Positions 27,578 through 37,026 of a stretch of DNA of 64,000 bases are shown piece after piece (position 1 is the stretch's first letter; each line of letters opens with the position of its first letter). The notes under the pieces were generated by a model, which saw nothing but the letters and a program-made list of their open reading frames with translations, was not told the DNA's origin and searched no databases. This DNA is from Bifidobacterium apousia. GTDB taxonomy: Bacteria > Actinomycetota > Actinomycetes > Actinomycetales > Bifidobacteriaceae. The stretch is taken from the NCBI RefSeq assembly GCF_007559275.1, contig NZ_VMHK01000001.1, positions 186,001-250,000 on the forward strand, written 5' to 3'. The position numbers were made by a program, and so were the translations under genes.

Positions 27578-28438
27578 TCAGTTGGCGAAATCCTCCACGG
27601 TCTCAGGATCCTCATGGTTCATGAAGGCGGATTTGCCGGTGTCCATGGCCCGCAGCCGGCCCATCTCCTGGTCGCTGAGCTGGAAGTCCCAGATGTCGAG
27701 GTTCTCGCGCATGCGCTCGCGGTGGGTGGTCTTGGGGATGACGATGACCCCGTCCTGGACCAGGAAGCGCAGGGCCACCTGGGCTGCGGTCCGGCCGTGC
27801 GCCTGCCCGATCTCGGTCAGGGTCGGGTTGGTGAACATCCCCTGGCGTCCCTCGGCGAAAGGTCCCCAGGATTCGATCCGGGTGCCGTACTTGTCCATGT
27901 AGGTGCGTTCCTGGGGGCGCTGGTGGAAGACGTGGGTCTCCAGCTGGTTGACGGCAGGGACGATTCTGTTGAACTTGACCAGGTCCACATAGCGGTCGGC
28001 GTAGAAGTTCGAGACGCCGATGGCCCGCAGGACCCCCTGGTCGTAGAGGTCCTCAAGGGCGTGCCAGGCTGCGTAGTAGTCGTTGAAGGGCTGGTGGAGG
28101 AGGACCAGGTCCAGGTGGTCAGTGCCCAGCTTCTTCATGGACTCCTCGACCGAGGCCTTGGTCTTGTCGTACCCGTAGTTGGTGATCCAGACCTTGGTGG
28201 TCAGGAAGACCTGGTCGCGGTCGAGGCCGCTCTGGGCCAGGGCATCTCCGACGGCCTGCTCGTTTCCATAGGCCTGGGCCGTGTCGATAGCCCGGTACCC
28301 GGTCTCCAGGGCGTCCAGAACTGAGCGGCGGCACTCGTCCAGGTCGGCGATCTGGTAGACCCCGAAGCCTTCCATAGGCATGAGGACGCCGTTGTTGAGC
28401 TTGACGGACGGGACGGAGGCGGATAAATCATTCTGCAT
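27578..28438 (-). CDS. Aldo/keto reductase (AKR5-like, 2,5-diketo-gluconate reductase type)
   Basis: A 286-residue NADPH-dependent reductase of aldehydes and ketones. The catalytic tetrad is visible: Asp and Tyr in DTAQAYGNEQAVGDAL, Lys in FLTTKVWI, and His in LVLLHQPF. The cofactor region PKTTHRERMRENLDI near the C-terminus is the IPKS/R-x-R type of AKR5 enzymes. The physiological substrate cannot be told. The promoter upstream (28519-28549) has a 19-bp spacer with a dyad, so expression is probably induced by a MerR-type regulator sensing electrophiles or aldehydes, which fits a detoxifying role. It is convergent with the kinase gene. Confidence 0.93.
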   Translation of the reverse strand: MQNDLSASVPSVKLNNGVLMPMEGFGVYQIADLDECRRSVLDALETGYRAIDTAQAYGNEQAVGDALAQSGLDRDQVFLTTKVWITNYGYDKTKASVEESMKKLGTDHLDLVLLHQPFNDYYAAWHALEDLYDQGVLRAIGVSNFYADRYVDLVKFNRIVPAVNQLETHVFHQRPQERTYMDKYGTRIESWGPFAEGRQGMFTNPTLTEIGQAHGRTAAQVALRFLVQDGVIVIPKTTHRERMRENLDIWDFQLSDQEMGRLRAMDTGKSAFMNHEDPETVEDFAN

Positions 28439-28518
28439 GGTATTGCGCTTCTTTCTTGGCAGATTGCTCGACGGAGTTGGCTAAAGGCGGGAGCGTTCCT
28501 CTCTGATCTGCTTGTTCA

Positions 28519-28549
28519 AGGATAGGGCCTTCAAGCAGCTTGAAGTCAA
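28519..28549 (-). promoter_or_regulatory. MerR-type promoter of the aldo/keto reductase gene
   Basis: On the minus strand TTGACT (28549-28544) and TATCCT (28524-28519) are separated by 19 bases, too long for unaided sigma-A binding. The spacer region carries a perfect dyad, CTTCAAG-CTG-CTTGAAG (28545-28529). This is the layout of promoters untwisted by MerR-family activators. No MerR gene is in the window. Confidence 0.75.
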
Positions 28550-28618
28550 GCTCAGCAAAGCGCGTCCAGCCTCCTGCGATGCTAGCGTGGGTAGTGAAGT
28601 AGCTGATGGCTGGAGGCG

Positions 28619-29704
28619 ATGATGGGGTCCAAAGCACGATTGGCCGGCAAGGTCGCACTGGGTCTGGGATTCGGTGTTTTGGGAGGCTGGTGCTGGGCCC
28701 TGGCCCCTGGTCTTTCAGTGGTTGCGGGCCGGAGAAAGCCCGTCGGCCTGTCCTTGCATCCATACGCCCATAGGGGCCTGCATGACGCTGGCTCGGGGAT
28801 GGAGACGACCAATCCCAACCCTGGACAGACCGCCTACCTGCACCGTATCCATGACTGCCTGAAGATTGAATCCGATCGTCCCTCAGGCAGGCACGTCTCG
28901 GCCCAAGCCAAGTCCCCTCGGGTAGTGGCGCCTGAAAATTCTCTGGCTGCCTTCGAGGCGGCCTGCAGGGCCGGCTACGGGATTGAGCTGGATGTTCATC
29001 TCAGCCGGGACGGCCAGGTGGTGGTCATCCACGATGGAGACCTGCAGCGGATGGCTGGCGTCAACCGGGCAGTGGCGGACCTGACCTATGAGCAGCTGCA
29101 GAGGATTCCCCTGTGCCCAAGCCCTGCCCAGGCTCTTGAGTCCGGGGAAGGAATTCCTGGCTCTGCCGACCACGATGGCGGTCCCGAAACGGAGGACGGG
29201 GACGGGGGCCTCAACGATCCCGACGCGCAGCATGTGCCTCTTCTGTCCGAGGTGCTCGCTCTGGTGGATGGCCGGGTGCCCTTGGTCGTCGAGATCAAGA
29301 TGGACAGGGGCTTGGATCGGGAGCTCATGCGTCGGACCGATGCCCTCCTGTCCAGGTACCAGGGCCCCTATGTAATTGAGTCCTTCAACGTCCTGGCCCT
29401 TGCCTGGTATCGGGCTCACCACCCAGGCGTCACCAGGGGGCAACTGGTCGCCCCCTACCATGGCCGGGTGGACTCCCGCTCATCGGCCCTGCGCTGGATG
29501 GCCGGGTCCCTCCTCTTCAACTGGCTGGGGCGGCCGGACTTCGTGGCCTGCGAGTGGCACAGCGGGCACTCACTGCCCATGCGTCTCTATCGGTTCCTAG
29601 GTGGAACGCCCATTGCCTGGACCGTCCGCTCCGAGCATGCGCAGGAGGAGGCCAGTCCGGACTTTGATGGGATTATCTTCGAGTCGTATCTGCCCGAGAG
29701 CTGA
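28619..29704 (+). CDS. Glycerophosphodiester phosphodiesterase
   Basis: A 361-residue GDPD-family enzyme, which splits glycerophosphodiesters (from lipids or teichoic-acid-type polymers) to glycerol 3-phosphate and an alcohol. A hydrophobic N-terminal helix (residues ~8-33) should anchor it. Catalytic residues: HRG in YAHRGLHD, E-N in APENSLAAFEAA, E-x-D in GIELDVHLSRDG, and H in VVIHDGDL; EIKMD provides the later acidic ligand. An extra ~70-residue segment separates HRG from APEN. GGAGG precedes the double ATG (28619 or 28622). The 3' end overlaps the convergent permease gene by 32 bases. Confidence 0.92.
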   Translation: MMGSKARLAGKVALGLGFGVLGGWCWALAPGLSVVAGRRKPVGLSLHPYAHRGLHDAGSGMETTNPNPGQTAYLHRIHDCLKIESDRPSGRHVSAQAKSPRVVAPENSLAAFEAACRAGYGIELDVHLSRDGQVVVIHDGDLQRMAGVNRAVADLTYEQLQRIPLCPSPAQALESGEGIPGSADHDGGPETEDGDGGLNDPDAQHVPLLSEVLALVDGRVPLVVEIKMDRGLDRELMRRTDALLSRYQGPYVIESFNVLALAWYRAHHPGVTRGQLVAPYHGRVDSRSSALRWMAGSLLFNWLGRPDFVACEWHSGHSLPMRLYRFLGGTPIAWTVRSEHAQEEASPDFDGIIFESYLPES

Positions 29705-31748
29705 ACCAGCTATACAGGCCTGAGGCCGCAGCGGCCAGGCCTATCGCCCAGAGTGCCATGGTCAGGAAGTAGCCGTAGGGGAGAGGCACAACGCTCATGT
29801 CTATCTGGCCGGACAACTGGTGGAAGATGACGGCAAGCACCCCCGCCATGGCCAGGGCTGAAAGAAGGATGGCCGAAAGGGCATCGATTACTGACTCCCA
29901 AATCGAGGAGCAGACTAATGTTCCACGTGAAACACCGGCAGCCTGCATTCTCCGATTCTCCTGGCGACGTTCATTGACTGCGATGGCGCATGCCTGGATC
30001 AGGAATATGGCCGTTAGGACGATGGCCCCGTTCGCTATCTGGGGCATGGCCCGTTGCACCTTCTGTGACCTTTGGATGTTGGAACGAATGTACTCCTTCT
30101 TGGTGCAGGCCTTGATGTCCTTCTTGTCCCATGCTGCATTGAGCCGACTGATCAGATCGTCTGTCTGAACTCCTGGGGCGGTCCTGGCCAGGGTGGTCGA
30201 TCCACTGTTGTCGGGCGCCAGTTGCGACAGGTCTGCATCCGTCATCAGGTATTCGCCCGTCTGCCCTGTCGGGGTCATATCGACTACGGCGGTGATGGTC
30301 AGCGTATGGCCTTTGTCGTACCTGTCGATCAGAGTCAGCTTGCGACCAATAGGGTTTTTCTCCTGGGTGCGGCCACTCGCTATGACGGCGATCTTGCCCG
30401 GCCCCAGGTCAGCAGCGGAGCCCTTGATGAAGATTGGGCTAATTGTATTGACGCTCTTGCCTGCTTTGTTGACGTGCATAGCCATGACGGAAGGTTCGTC
30501 ATTGCCGCCATTATCTTCCTTGTCCGCAGTTGTCCAGGATCCCTCGCTATAGGTGACTGCGGATTCGATGTCTACAATGGACCGAAGTCGGCGATCCAGG
30601 TCTCTTGGATCATTGGTCTCTGCGTTGATCATGGTTTCGGCAGCGATCGGCTTATACCGGCTTATGGCTTCTTGTGCCCAGCCGGATCGTCCCAGGGCTA
30701 TAAATCCGGTTACGATGACCAGCATCAGTATGATCGGCACTGCTACGGCGGTGGAGCTCCGGTTTTCCTTCCGCGCCCTTTGCCGCGCCAGGAGACCGGC
30801 GCCTCGGAAGGCCAGTTGGAAGGGGATGCCGATCAGGTTGGCACAGGCCGGAACCAGGACAGGGGCCAGGGCGCCGATGATGACGAGCAGACAGCCGGTC
30901 GAGGCCATGATCTGGATTTCAATGTCCATGCCCTTGAAGCGATGATAGACCATGGCCAGTCCTCCAGCCAGGCCGGCCAGGGCGATTATCAGGCGAAGAG
31001 GACCGATTGACTTGGTCCCTGACCGATTTCCCGAGTCCTGCAGGGCCTCGATGGGAGAGATCGCGGTAATCCTCCTGGCAGCGAACCAGGTTCCCAAGAG
31101 GCCTGCCAGGAGTATCCCTACGAAAGTGAAGAAAATTCCCGTGGGGTGGGGATGCGCGGTCATTTCCAGCGCTTCAAAGCCTGAGTTGATTAGGGACTTG
31201 GCGAATGCGGGCACCAGCAGGCATCCCGCCAAACTGCCCAGGAGGGCGGCCAAACCTACCGGAATCATGAATTCCAGTAGGGAGATGAATCTCACGGTCC
31301 TGGGAGAGACGCCTGAAAGCCGCATCATGGCATACTCGCGACGACGGCGCTCGATCAGGAATCCCACAGAAGTGATGACCAGGAAGATGGAGACGAACCC
31401 GCATATGCAGGCGTACCCTATGGATATCTGTGAAGCGCCGTCTTGGAAGGACAGGGTCATAGCGCGGTCGTAGGAATTCATTGCGCGTGTATCCGGCATT
31501 CCGTCGCCCTTCCGAGCGGCAATGGCTACCTGGATCCAGGCGCTGGTAAGGACCGAAGCGGCCATGACCGCCAGGACCATGACCGTGTAGGAGGACCGAT
31601 GCTCATGCAGGAAGGAACGCACCAGGGAGCCCAGTCCAGGAGTGCGTGCCTTGGTTCGACCTGCGGTTTGCGAGCCGCCCCCGCCCATCGGTCCTGGGGT
31701 CCCGGTTCCTGCCAGCGATCTACCTAGGGAAAGGGACTTGCCCTCCAT
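29673..31748 (-). CDS. Orphan FtsX-type ABC permease
   Basis: A 691-residue permease. A disordered Gly-rich N-terminus (1-40) precedes helix 1 (~55-75). Then come an FtsX domain with helices near 100-125, 150-170 and 195-220, two central helices (~250-300), a periplasmic-type loop of ~200 residues (~345-550), and a second FtsX triplet at the C-terminus. This is the ABC3 type used in bacitracin- or lantibiotic-resistance exporters and lipoprotein release. No ATPase gene lies beside it, so it must borrow one or have lost it. AAAGGAG precedes the ATG. Substrate unknown. Confidence 0.85.
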   Translation of the reverse strand: MEGKSLSLGRSLAGTGTPGPMGGGGSQTAGRTKARTPGLGSLVRSFLHEHRSSYTVMVLAVMAASVLTSAWIQVAIAARKGDGMPDTRAMNSYDRAMTLSFQDGASQISIGYACICGFVSIFLVITSVGFLIERRRREYAMMRLSGVSPRTVRFISLLEFMIPVGLAALLGSLAGCLLVPAFAKSLINSGFEALEMTAHPHPTGIFFTFVGILLAGLLGTWFAARRITAISPIEALQDSGNRSGTKSIGPLRLIIALAGLAGGLAMVYHRFKGMDIEIQIMASTGCLLVIIGALAPVLVPACANLIGIPFQLAFRGAGLLARQRARKENRSSTAVAVPIILMLVIVTGFIALGRSGWAQEAISRYKPIAAETMINAETNDPRDLDRRLRSIVDIESAVTYSEGSWTTADKEDNGGNDEPSVMAMHVNKAGKSVNTISPIFIKGSAADLGPGKIAVIASGRTQEKNPIGRKLTLIDRYDKGHTLTITAVVDMTPTGQTGEYLMTDADLSQLAPDNSGSTTLARTAPGVQTDDLISRLNAAWDKKDIKACTKKEYIRSNIQRSQKVQRAMPQIANGAIVLTAIFLIQACAIAVNERRQENRRMQAAGVSRGTLVCSSIWESVIDALSAILLSALAMAGVLAVIFHQLSGQIDMSVVPLPYGYFLTMALWAIGLAAAASGLYSWFSSRADTTRR

Positions 31749-32042
31749 GGTGTGCTCCTTTCTCGCCCTTGAATGCCGCTGTTCTTATTGCAACACCGGG
31801 CAAAGGCCCACTCAGGGTGTTTTCAGGGTCAGACCAGGGGGAGAACCAGGGTGGCGATGAGCGATTGTGCGCTTGGCGGGGGGGGGTGCGAGGGGGCGGG
31901 AGGAGCACGGATGGAATGGGCGCCCTGCCGAGTGTCTTCAGCTGAGGCTTGCCGTAGAAGGCGATTGAAAAAAGGACCCGAACCGCGCAAAGTTCGGATC
32001 CTCGTCAGAGATGGGGGTTTATGCCCCTGTCAGTTCGCCAGC
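31749..32042. other. Intergenic region with G9 run and upp terminator
   Basis: About 290 bases between the permease start and the upp stop. It contains a run of nine G near 31878-31886 and a further G-rich stretch. The upp terminator is listed separately. No gene is supported. Confidence 0.5.
31967..32002 (-). terminator. Rho-independent terminator of upp
   Basis: On the minus strand AGGATCCGAAC (32002-31992) pairs with GTTCGGGTCCT (31983-31973), 11 bp with one wobble and an 8-base loop, followed by TTTTTT. It lies 40 bases after the upp stop. Confidence 0.9.
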
Positions 32043-32681
32043 TCAGTCGATGACGCCGTAAAGGCGGTCGCCGGCATCGCCCAGGCCGGGCACGATGTAG
32101 GCGTGCTCGTTCAGCTTCTGATCGACTGCGCAGACCACCACCTTCAGGTTGATGGAGGGGTCCATCTCCTCCTTGAGGCGGTTCAGGCCTTCGGGAGCGG
32201 CCAAAATGTTGATGGAGGTCACGTCCTTGGCGCCGCGCTCAGCCAGGTATTTGGTGGCGGCGATCAGGGTGCCGCCGGTGGCCAGCATGGGATCCAGCAG
32301 GAAGCACTGACGGCCGGAGAGGTCCTCCGGCAAGCGGTTGGCGTAGGTGATGATGTCCAGGGTGTTCTCATCGCGCTTGAGGCCAAGGAATCCGACCTCG
32401 GCGGTGGGCAGCAGACGGGTCATGCCGTCAAGCATGCCCAGTCCGGCGCGCAGAATGGGAACCACCATGGGGCGCGGGGAGCAGAGCTTCTTGCCCACCA
32501 TGGGAGCGACCGGGGTCTCGATTGGGTGGTCTTCGATGTCCAGATTTCGGGTGGCCTCATAGGCCTCAAGCATGACCAGTTCGCTGATCAGCTCGCGGAA
32601 GGTGTTGGAAGGGGTGTTTTTGTCCCGCAGTACGGTCAGCTTGTGCTCGATCAGCGGGTGTTCCAGTACGTGAAGTTCCAT
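32043..32681 (-). CDS. upp: Uracil phosphoribosyltransferase
   Basis: A 212-residue enzyme converting uracil and PRPP to UMP in pyrimidine salvage. Landmarks: N-terminal [16 protein letters not shown], the PRPP loop [13 protein letters not shown], the uracil-binding [11 protein letters not shown] at the C-terminus, and [14 protein letters not shown]. Length is standard (about 210). A clear terminator follows. The gene seems to form its own transcription unit; tandem hairpins lie in the region upstream of it. Confidence 0.97.
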   Translation of the reverse strand: MELHVLEHPLIEHKLTVLRDKNTPSNTFRELISELVMLEAYEATRNLDIEDHPIETPVAPMVGKKLCSPRPMVVPILRAGLGMLDGMTRLLPTAEVGFLGLKRDENTLDIITYANRLPEDLSGRQCFLLDPMLATGGTLIAATKYLAERGAKDVTSINILAAPEGLNRLKEEMDPSINLKVVVCAVDQKLNEHAYIVPGLGDAGDRLYGVID

Positions 32682-32778
32682 ACCTCTCAGCGTAGCTCAG
32701 CGGGTCGGCTTCTGGTAGCGACCGGCAAGCCATGCTGCCTTCGATTTGGGAATGGAAATGAAAACGCCGAACCATGCA

Positions 32779-32816
32779 AGCGCCTGTCGGCGCAAACGCC
32801 GCTCGCAGCGGCAACA
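32779..32816 (-). terminator. Two tandem short hairpins between upp and the upstream gene
   Basis: GCGCC-TGTC-GGCGC and GCCGCT-CGC-AGCGGC lie side by side, about 120-150 bases past the stop of the 239-residue gene and 100 bases before upp. Without T-runs they could be weak terminators, mRNA-stabilising elements, or an upp leader structure. Confidence 0.35.
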
Positions 32817-32929
32817 AACGGAGCCCGGGGCTTAGCCATGGTCCGGCGCAGTCCCCATTGTAGGGCATGCCGGAGTCTGATCTGTGCTCACGGCGCGCTT
32901 ACGCTTCCGGCTTGAAAGGGCGGCGGGCT

Positions 32930-33649
32930 CTACTCCAGCCGTCCCCGCCGCCAGAGCGAGGCGCCCCGCATAAAGTCACGGGCCGTCTGATTGAGGGAGT
33001 TGACGGTGCGCTGTGCTGCGTCCACATCCTTGGCCTCCTGACCGTCCAGCTGCCGGCTCTGGGCATCCCGGATGGTGGTCTTGATGCCGCGGGCGATCAC
33101 GTCGCAGAAGGCTCCGGCCCGTTCCAGGGCTATGGCGAAGTCGCCGGTGAAGGCTCCGGAGAGGATGGAGTCGGCGGTTCGGATGATGTCGTCGGCCTCC
33201 GGGGCCTGGTCTACGCCGGCGATGGCTGATGCAGCGGTGTCGGTGGGTTCGCCCAGCCGCCACAGACGACTGATTCCGTCAGCGTCCTTACGCATCCAGC
33301 TGCGAAGCATGTAGAGCCGCCATAGGATGCCGGGCAGGGAGTCGGGGTCGCTGTCGCTCCAGAGCTCGGCCACGACATCCACGCCTTCGCGGTCTACCAG
33401 GGTCAGAACCCGTTTTACTATGACGGGGTCGGCGCTGTGGTGGACCCGGTCCAGCAGGGAGGCTGCAGACACGTGGCTCATCTCGCTGATCTGCTGCGGA
33501 TCCATGCCTCCGGAGAGCTGGTCGGCGATGGCCGGGTCCAGCTGGCCTGGGCGTGAAGGCCGGGATGCTCCGGTGCCGGACGCCACGAATCCCGTACGGG
33601 AAGAGCGGATTGAGGATGAGCCGATTCTGGAGTTGCTGTCAGTAGACAA
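32930..33649 (-). CDS. Conserved protein of unknown function in the ppk operon
   Basis: A 239-residue, mainly helical soluble protein with no recognised domain and no signal peptide. The N-terminal ~30 residues are Ser-rich and disordered. Helical stretches such as QISEMSHVSAASLLDRV, VKRVLTLVDREGVDVVAELW and GILWRLYMLRSWMRKD follow. The start is a TTG at 33649 with AAGGTGA 7 bases upstream, lying inside the end of the mutT1-like gene (11-base overlap). It is the last gene of a ppk-mutT1-unknown operon, so it may act in polyphosphate or nucleotide metabolism, but nothing in the sequence shows this. Confidence 0.75.
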   Translation of the reverse strand: MSTDSNSRIGSSSIRSSRTGFVASGTGASRPSRPGQLDPAIADQLSGGMDPQQISEMSHVSAASLLDRVHHSADPVIVKRVLTLVDREGVDVVAELWSDSDPDSLPGILWRLYMLRSWMRKDADGISRLWRLGEPTDTAASAIAGVDQAPEADDIIRTADSILSGAFTGDFAIALERAGAFCDVIARGIKTTIRDAQSRQLDGQEAKDVDAAQRTVNSLNQTARDFMRGASLWRRGRLE

Positions 33650-34718
33650 TGGGAGTCACCTTCTGTATGTCGATGATGGTCGGATGATTGGGGTCGCCGG
33701 TCAAACTCAGGACGACGGCGTTGCCGGTGGGCATGAAAGGGGAGTCGTCGGGCAGCCGTTTGGACAGTGATCCGCTGGAGCACAGCCCGCGAAGCTTTTC
33801 GAAGATGCCCCCCAGGACCGGGCGATGCATGCAGATCATAGTGGTTCTGTTGCCTGTCAGCAGGTCGGCCATCTGCCTGTCCAGCCAGCTGTGGGCCTGT
33901 TCCGGGCGGCGGTGGTAGGAGGACTCCGTCAGGCAGGCCACCATTTCCATGGGCAGGCCTACCTCGTCGGCGTAGGGTCGCAACGTCTGCACACAACGGA
34001 TCCAGGGTGAGGACAGGAGGCGGTCGGGCGCGAAGCAGGCCAGCTCCCTAGCCAGGGCGTAGGAGGTGCCGGCGCCTCTGGGGGTCAGAGGACGATTCGC
34101 ATCCTTGCCTGTCCACTCCTTCCGTGCCACTGCCTTGCCGTGGCGGACGATGATCAACTGACGAGCCCGGATGCCGCCCTGCTCCACCCGATCCACGAAG
34201 GCGTCCAATATGGTTCTGTCGCTGGGGTGGGTCAATAGTTTGCGGGCTTCGGAGGCTCCGACCCATCGTATCTGGTCGACTTCCCTGGAATCAGGCCGGT
34301 GGATGGGCCCCAGCAGCGTGCTCTGACCGGCGGCGTGTTCCGAGTCGGTCGATGTGGCCATCCAGTAGCAGATATGTTTGAGCCTGCCGCCCTTGCCGCC
34401 CCGGCGTCGGCCCTCGTTGTTCAGGGGATATTCGGCATCCCCTAGGTATGGCCCCAGCCGGACAAGACAGCCTGTCTCCTCGCCCACCTCGCGCACGGCT
34501 GCCCGCATGTGGGTCTCACGATTCTCCAGCTTGCCCTTGGGCCAGCTCCAGTCGTCGTATTTGGGGCGATGAACCAGGCAGAGCTCCAGCTCATCAAGGT
34601 CGGAGCGTGGGCTGGCTCCTGGGGCTGCCCGGCCGTCGTCGCTGAATTTCATCCAGCCCTGGAAGCTTGTGCGCCACCGGTATAGAATGGCTCCGGCTGC
34701 TTCGACCGTCCTGCTCAT
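33639..34718 (-). CDS. mutT1: MutT1-like Nudix hydrolase fused to a histidine phosphatase
   Basis: A 359-residue two-domain protein. The N-terminal Nudix domain (1-~165) has the full box G-x5-E-x7-REVGEETG (GKLENRETHMRAAVREVGEETG). The C-terminal domain (~185-345) is a histidine phosphatase with IVRHGKA and the later CMHRPVL. In mycobacterial MutT1 the same fusion hydrolyses 8-oxo-dGTP and diadenosine polyphosphates, with the phosphatase removing further phosphate. The gene follows ppk by 60 bases on the same strand, a conserved actinobacterial order. The long Nudix loop (GAAPGASPRSD) is slightly extended. Confidence 0.9.
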   Translation of the reverse strand: MSRTVEAAGAILYRWRTSFQGWMKFSDDGRAAPGASPRSDLDELELCLVHRPKYDDWSWPKGKLENRETHMRAAVREVGEETGCLVRLGPYLGDAEYPLNNEGRRRGGKGGRLKHICYWMATSTDSEHAAGQSTLLGPIHRPDSREVDQIRWVGASEARKLLTHPSDRTILDAFVDRVEQGGIRARQLIIVRHGKAVARKEWTGKDANRPLTPRGAGTSYALARELACFAPDRLLSSPWIRCVQTLRPYADEVGLPMEMVACLTESSYHRRPEQAHSWLDRQMADLLTGNRTTMICMHRPVLGGIFEKLRGLCSSGSLSKRLPDDSPFMPTGNAVVLSLTGDPNHPTIIDIQKVTPIVY

Positions 34719-34779
34719 GGCCGGATGCCATCCCGATCGTCCACCTCGGCGGCGGACCTGCCGGCCTGGAGGCGCATCA

Positions 34780-37026
34780 TCATCGCCTGGCCCTGGGGGT
34801 TCGGGCGTGGCGGTCGATCAGGTACTCCTGCGAGTCGACCAAAGGCCGGCCCTGGTCATCCCGGCTGTGGCGCACGTAGGTGCCGTCGGGCTGCATGTGC
34901 CAGGAACTGGTGGTGTCAGCCATCTGCAGATCCACATAGTCGATCAGTCCCTGCACCTGCTCGGGGGCAGTGATCCGGACCAGCGCCTCCACACGGCGGT
35001 CCAGGTTGCGGTGCATCAGGTCGGCAGAGCCTATCCAGACTTCTGGACCGGCCAGGGGACCCTCGCCGATCTGAGGGCCCTGGGAGTTGGCGAAGGCGAA
35101 GATGCGGCTGTGCTCCAGGAACCGTCCCAGGATGGAGTGGACTCGGATGTTCTCACTCAGCCCGGGCACGCCTGGCTTCAGGGCGCAGATGCCGCGCTCC
35201 ACGATGTCGATGCGGACCCCCGCCTGGCTGGCCCGGTAGAGGGCGTCGATGATCTTTTCGTCCACCAGGGAGTTGACCTTGATTCGTATCCATGCAGGCT
35301 TGCCGTTCAGGGCAGTCTCTTCCTCGCGGGCGATCCGCTGCAGCAGCCCGGAGCGAACCGTGCGCGGGGCTACCAATAGGCGGTGGAAGGATGACTTGGG
35401 CGCATAACCTGACAGCTGGTTGAAAAGCCGTGTCAGGTCCTGTCCCACCACCGGGTCACAGGTGAGCAGACCCAGGTCGGTGTACTGGCGGGCGGTCTTG
35501 GGGTTGTAGTTGCCGGTGCCTACGTGGCAGTAACGACGCAGGCCGTCCTGCTCCTGACGGACCACCAGGGAGAGCTTGCAGTGGGTCTTGAGCCCCACGA
35601 TTCCATAGACCACATGGACGCCAGCCCGTTCCAGCTGACGGGCCCAGGCGATGTTGGCCTCCTCATCAAACCGGGCCTTGATCTCTACCAGGGCCAGGAC
35701 CTGCTTGCCAGCGTGAGCGGCATCCACCAGGGCGTTGATGATGGGCGAGTTGCCCGAGGTCCGGTAGAGGGTCTGCTTGATGGCCAGCACTCGCGGATCG
35801 GCCGCCGCCTGCTCCAGGAAGGCCTGGACCGAGGTGGAGAAGGAGTCGTAGGGGTGGTGAAGGAGGATATCATGCTCGCGGATGGCGGCGAAGATGTCCT
35901 GGGCCTGGCTGGATTCCACCTCGGCTATCTGCCGGTTGGTGGTGGGAATGAAGGGGCGAAACTTGAGGTCGGCCCGGTCGATGGATTGCAGCTCGAACAG
36001 GACCGTGCAGTCCAAAGGTGCGGGCAGTCGATAGACCTCCTCCTGGTTGACCCGGAGCTTGCTGGCCAGCAGCTGTGAGAGGAAGGGAGAGGCGGAGTCG
36101 GAAATCTCCAGGCGGATGGGCGGTCCGAACCGACGCTGCAGCAGCTCCTTCTCCATGGCGTTGAGCAGATTTTCGGCGTCGTCCTCTTCTACGTCAATGT
36201 CTTCGTTGCGGGTGACGCGGAAGGAGCGGGCCTCTTTGATGATCATGCCTGGGAAGAGGTATTCCAGGTGGGCGATGATCAGGTTCTCCATGGTGATGAA
36301 CCCGTAGCGCTCCTCCCGGCCCTCCTCGTCGGTCAGATCGTCCACAGGAACCAGACGGGAGAGGTTGTCGGGAATCTTGACGCGGGCGAAGTGGGTCTTG
36401 CCTGAGGTCGGGTTCTCCACCAGGACCGCCAGGTTCAGGGAGTTGCCTGAGATATAGGGGAAGGGGTGGGCCGGGTCGACGGCCAGCGGGGTCAGGACCG
36501 GAAAGACCTGATTACGGAAGAAGTTGGTGAGCCGTTCCTGCTCCTGGCTGCTCAGCTGTGTCCAGCTCAGCAGGATGATGCTTTCGGCGGCCAGATCCGG
36601 CAGGATGTGGTTGATGACATAGTGGGCATGCTCGTCCTGCAGCTTGTGCGCCTGCTCGGAGATGGCCCGCAGTTGTTGACGGGGGCTCATTCCGCTGGCG
36701 GCCGTCACAGCGATGCCGGTGTCCACGCGACGCTTCAGACCCGCCACGCGGACCATGAAGAACTCATCGAGATTGCTGGCGAAGATGGCAGCGAAGTTGG
36801 CGCGCTCCAGCAGGGGCACGCTCTCGTCTTCGGCCAGCTCAAGCACGCGTTTGTTGAACTTGAGCCAGCTCAGCTCCCGGTCGAAATAGCGATCCTCAGG
36901 CAAGGGCGAGACCGGGTGATCCGAGTGCCTGGATACATGCCGTGCCTGGCCGTCGGTCTCGGCAATATGCTCCGCGATCTGGCTGCGTAGCAAGGCCTTG
37001 GAGGGTGCGTCAAATTTCTGAACCAT
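34780..37026 (-). CDS. ppk: Polyphosphate kinase 1
   Basis: A 748-residue enzyme making polyphosphate from ATP. Domain order is usual: N domain from [22 protein letters not shown] domain, then two PLD-like domains. The autophosphorylated His lies in [15 protein letters not shown], and the second conserved His in [14 protein letters not shown]. The ATP-binding Arg/Tyr stretch [11 protein letters not shown] is present. ATG at 37026 is chosen; an in-frame GTG at 37122 would add 32 residues containing no conserved sequence. It begins the ppk-mutT1-unknown operon. A DnaA-box and a hairpin lie in the ~540-base gap upstream. Confidence 0.95.
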   Translation of the reverse strand: MVQKFDAPSKALLRSQIAEHIAETDGQARHVSRHSDHPVSPLPEDRYFDRELSWLKFNKRVLELAEDESVPLLERANFAAIFASNLDEFFMVRVAGLKRRVDTGIAVTAASGMSPRQQLRAISEQAHKLQDEHAHYVINHILPDLAAESIILLSWTQLSSQEQERLTNFFRNQVFPVLTPLAVDPAHPFPYISGNSLNLAVLVENPTSGKTHFARVKIPDNLSRLVPVDDLTDEEGREERYGFITMENLIIAHLEYLFPGMIIKEARSFRVTRNEDIDVEEDDAENLLNAMEKELLQRRFGPPIRLEISDSASPFLSQLLASKLRVNQEEVYRLPAPLDCTVLFELQSIDRADLKFRPFIPTTNRQIAEVESSQAQDIFAAIREHDILLHHPYDSFSTSVQAFLEQAAADPRVLAIKQTLYRTSGNSPIINALVDAAHAGKQVLALVEIKARFDEEANIAWARQLERAGVHVVYGIVGLKTHCKLSLVVRQEQDGLRRYCHVGTGNYNPKTARQYTDLGLLTCDPVVGQDLTRLFNQLSGYAPKSSFHRLLVAPRTVRSGLLQRIAREEETALNGKPAWIRIKVNSLVDEKIIDALYRASQAGVRIDIVERGICALKPGVPGLSENIRVHSILGRFLEHSRIFAFANSQGPQIGEGPLAGPEVWIGSADLMHRNLDRRVEALVRITAPEQVQGLIDYVDLQMADTTSSWHMQPDGTYVRHSRDDQGRPLVDSQEYLIDRHARTPRARR

